From: an uncultured Ruminococcus sp.
GTDB lineage: Bacteria > Bacillota > Clostridia > Oscillospirales > Acutalibacteraceae
DNA length: 7,336 nucleotides
Assembly (NCBI GenBank): GCA_902773035.1
Contig: CACYDB010000116.1
Coordinates: 1 to 7,336 of the forward strand
Direction of reading: 5' to 3'
Below are positions 5,835-7,336 of this stretch, one piece after another. The first letter of the stretch is position 1, and each line of letters begins with the position of its first letter. The notes beneath the pieces are model-generated. The model did not search any database and was not told the origin of the DNA. It saw only the letters and a program-made list of their open reading frames with translations. The position numbers and the translations under genes are program-made.

Positions 5835-7193
5835 ATGAAAATGATTTACGACGTAAAAGACAAGCCTAAATTCCCGTCGATCCTCGTTTTCGCGTTCCAG
5901 CAGCTCCTCGCTATTATGGCGGCGACTATCGCTGTTCCGATGATTGTCGGCAACGGTATGAGCACATCTGCGGCACTGTTCGGCGCGGGCGTAGGTACGC
6001 TTGTTTATGTTGCGTTTACCAAGGCTAAGAGCCCTGTGTTCCTCGGTTCTTCATTCGCGTTCCTCGGCTCAATGGCAGCCGCTTTCGCGGGCGGAGTTTC
6101 GGTAGGTCTCGGTTATGTCGGTCTTATTATCGGCGCGATTCTCGCGGGACTTGTTTATGTAGTTATCGCTCTTATCGTCAAGGGTGTAGGCGTCGGCTGG
6201 GTAAGTAAGCTTATGCCTGCCGTTGTAATCGGACCTACGGTCGCGATTATCGGATTATCCCTCGCGGGCAACGCTATCGGCGACTTAGGCGCGACTGCTG
6301 CGAAGTTTGAGGAGGCGGCTACTCCGCTGACTCAGTACATCAGCATTATCTGCGGCCTTGTTACTCTGGCTGTAACAATGCTCTGCTCCGTTTACGGTAA
6401 GAAAATGGGTAAGCTCATTCCGTTTATTATCGGAATTCTCGCAGGCTACGCGGCAGCTTCCGTATTCTTTGTTATCGGCAGCGTAACAGGTAACGACGCG
6501 TTAAAGGTCATCGACTATACAGCGCTCACCTCACTCTTTGATAAAATCAGCGTCAACAGCTTTATCGCTGTTCCCGACTTTACGTTCATCAAGGCGTTCG
6601 GCTCATTCTCAGAGCTCTCACCGGCTTACATCGGCACAATTGCCGTCGCGTTCATTCCTGTTGCTTTCGTTGTATTCGCGGAGCATATCGCCGACCACAA
6701 GAACCTCTCCTCAATTATTGAGCACGATCTTCTTGAGGATCCCGGCCTCTCACGCACACTTCTCGGTGACGGCGTAGGCTCAATGGTAGGCGCGTTCTTC
6801 GGCGGATGTCCCAACACAACCTACGGCGAGTCTGTCGGCTGTGTAGCTATCACAAAGAACGCTTCCGTAAGAACAATTATCGTAACAGCGATCGAGGCTA
6901 TCGTAATTTCCTTTATCGCTCCGTTCGTAGGCTTCCTTTCAACGATCCCGTCCTGCGTAATGGGCGGCGTATGCGTTGCTCTTTACGGCTTCATCGCTGT
7001 ATCGGGTCTTAAAATGCTCCAGAAGGTTGACCTCGACGACAACCGCAACCTCTTTACCGCTTCCGTTATTCTTATTGCGGGCGTAGGCGGTATGGTGCTC
7101 AAGTTCGGTAACGTTACGATTACCGAGGTAGCCTGCGCGCTTATTCTCGGAATCCTTACCAACATTATGCTCGGAAGAAAAAAGAAGAAATAA
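5835..7193 (+). CDS. uraA: uracil:proton symporter of the NCS2 family (UraA/PyrP type)
   Basis: Integral membrane permease of 452 residues, hydrophobic along most of its length, as expected for the 14-segment NCS2 fold. It starts at ATG 5835, 8 nt after AGGAGG (5821-5826). 'GSSFAFLGSM' near residue 73 matches the UraA substrate-site segment. 'FAEHIADHKNLS' carries Glu283 and 'NTTYGESVG' carries Glu332; these correspond to the two substrate- and proton-linked glutamates of E. coli UraA (241 and 290), with the same 49-residue separation. The 'NTTYGE' signature favours uracil over xanthine or urate permeases of the same family. The C terminus is a short basic tail (GRKKKK). The divergent upp gene supports a uracil-uptake role. 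A proper terminator follows, so it is probably transcribed alone. Confidence 0.94.
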   Translation: MKMIYDVKDKPKFPSILVFAFQQLLAIMAATIAVPMIVGNGMSTSAALFGAGVGTLVYVAFTKAKSPVFLGSSFAFLGSMAAAFAGGVSVGLGYVGLIIGAILAGLVYVVIALIVKGVGVGWVSKLMPAVVIGPTVAIIGLSLAGNAIGDLGATAAKFEEAATPLTQYISIICGLVTLAVTMLCSVYGKKMGKLIPFIIGILAGYAAASVFFVIGSVTGNDALKVIDYTALTSLFDKISVNSFIAVPDFTFIKAFGSFSELSPAYIGTIAVAFIPVAFVVFAEHIADHKNLSSIIEHDLLEDPGLSRTLLGDGVGSMVGAFFGGCPNTTYGESVGCVAITKNASVRTIIVTAIEAIVISFIAPFVGFLSTIPSCVMGGVCVALYGFIAVSGLKMLQKVDLDDNRNLFTASVILIAGVGGMVLKFGNVTITEVACALILGILTNIMLGRKKKK

Positions 7194-7205
7194 AAACTAT
7201 CCGTT

Positions 7206-7234
7206 AAGGGAGCTGCTTCGGCAGCTCCTTTTTT
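7206..7234 (+). terminator. rho-independent terminator of uraA
   Basis: GGAGCTGC (7209-7216) pairs with GCAGCTCC (7221-7228) around a stable TTCG tetraloop, with extra A-T and G-U pairs at the base, followed by six Ts (7229-7234). This is a textbook intrinsic terminator 12 nt after the stop codon. Confidence 0.95.
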
Positions 7235-7252
7235 CGTTAATAATATAACATC

Positions 7253-7272
7253 GTGACAAATCTGTGACAAAT
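7253..7272. promoter_or_regulatory. GTGACAAAT direct repeat at 11-bp period, probable activator site
   Basis: Two exact 9-bp copies of GTGACAAAT (7253-7261 and 7264-7272) start 11 bp apart, about one helical turn, and end one base before the -35 at 7274. Tandem half-sites at 11 bp next to a promoter are characteristic of OmpR/PhoB-family response regulators. On the opposite strand each copy contains TGTCA, like the E. coli Pho-box half-site. The regulator identity is inference. Confidence 0.55.
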
Positions 7273-7273
7273 G

Positions 7274-7302
7274 TTGAATATGCTTCCCCGGTGTAATACA
7301 AT
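7274..7302 (+). promoter_or_regulatory. promoter of the gene at the right edge
   Basis: TTGAAT (7274-7279) and TACAAT (7297-7302) are separated by 17 nt. The start near 7309 leaves a short leader containing the ribosome site at 7317-7324. Confidence 0.7.
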
Positions 7303-7331
7303 GGAATTATCCCAAAGGGGAGGGAAAACCT

Positions 7332-7336
7332 ATGAT
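7332..7336 (+). CDS. start of an unidentified gene cut by the window edge
   Basis: GGGGAGGG (7317-7324) lies 7 nt before ATG 7332, and an independent promoter lies upstream. Only the initiator Met and two bases of the next codon are visible, so nothing can be said about the product. The call rests entirely on the promoter and ribosome binding site. Confidence 0.6.

Noticed and set aside
6538..7270. Small open frames on both strands within and after uraA
   Set aside because: All are shadows of the permease frame or run into its terminator; none has a ribosome site or a recognisable product.

Overview
The window looks like chromosome from an anaerobic gut Firmicute, most likely of the Ruminococcus/Oscillospiraceae type. 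This is inferred from strong AGGAGG-type ribosome binding sites, short intergenic regions with compact hairpin terminators, Thr/Pro/Glu-rich 'ETTAP' linkers, an 'HTHKWGEW' module and lysine-rich C-terminal surface domains, all typical of secreted proteins in that group. No phage, insertion sequence, CRISPR array, tRNA or rRNA is visible, and every gap between genes is under 200 bases.

Layout from left to right. (1) Positions 2-2107 hold the 3' part of a large secreted or surface protein whose start lies outside the window. It has several related beta-rich modules, TTAP linkers (one containing a 39-bp tandem duplication), a HxHxW module and a cationic C-terminal domain, followed by a hairpin terminator. 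(2) Positions 2205-3531 hold a compact thioredoxin operon: a good extended -10 promoter, a near-perfect palindrome covering the predicted transcription start, trxA, trxB overlapping it by 4 bp, and a terminator. (3) Positions 3674-4960 encode a secreted, lysine-rich, Ig-like multidomain protein of unknown role, preceded by a widely spaced perfect 12-bp inverted repeat. (4) Positions 4967-4989 form a bidirectional terminator shared with the convergent upp gene. (5) Positions 5012-7234 are a divergent uracil salvage pair: upp (minus strand) and a uraA-type uracil permease (plus strand), each with its own recognisable promoter. (6) The right edge carries a 9-bp direct repeat at 11-bp period, a promoter, a ribosome binding site and the first codon of another gene.

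Functional reading: TrxB uses NADPH to keep TrxA reduced, forming the cell's general disulfide-reducing system. UraA imports uracil and Upp converts it with PRPP to UMP. The two surface proteins have no obvious link to either pathway. No new enzymatic or defence system is evident. The best leads are regulatory: an OhrR/MarR-like palindrome in front of trxA-trxB, the 11-bp-period direct repeat at the right edge, and the split inverted repeat in front of the secreted protein. The repeated surface module also deserves a profile search.
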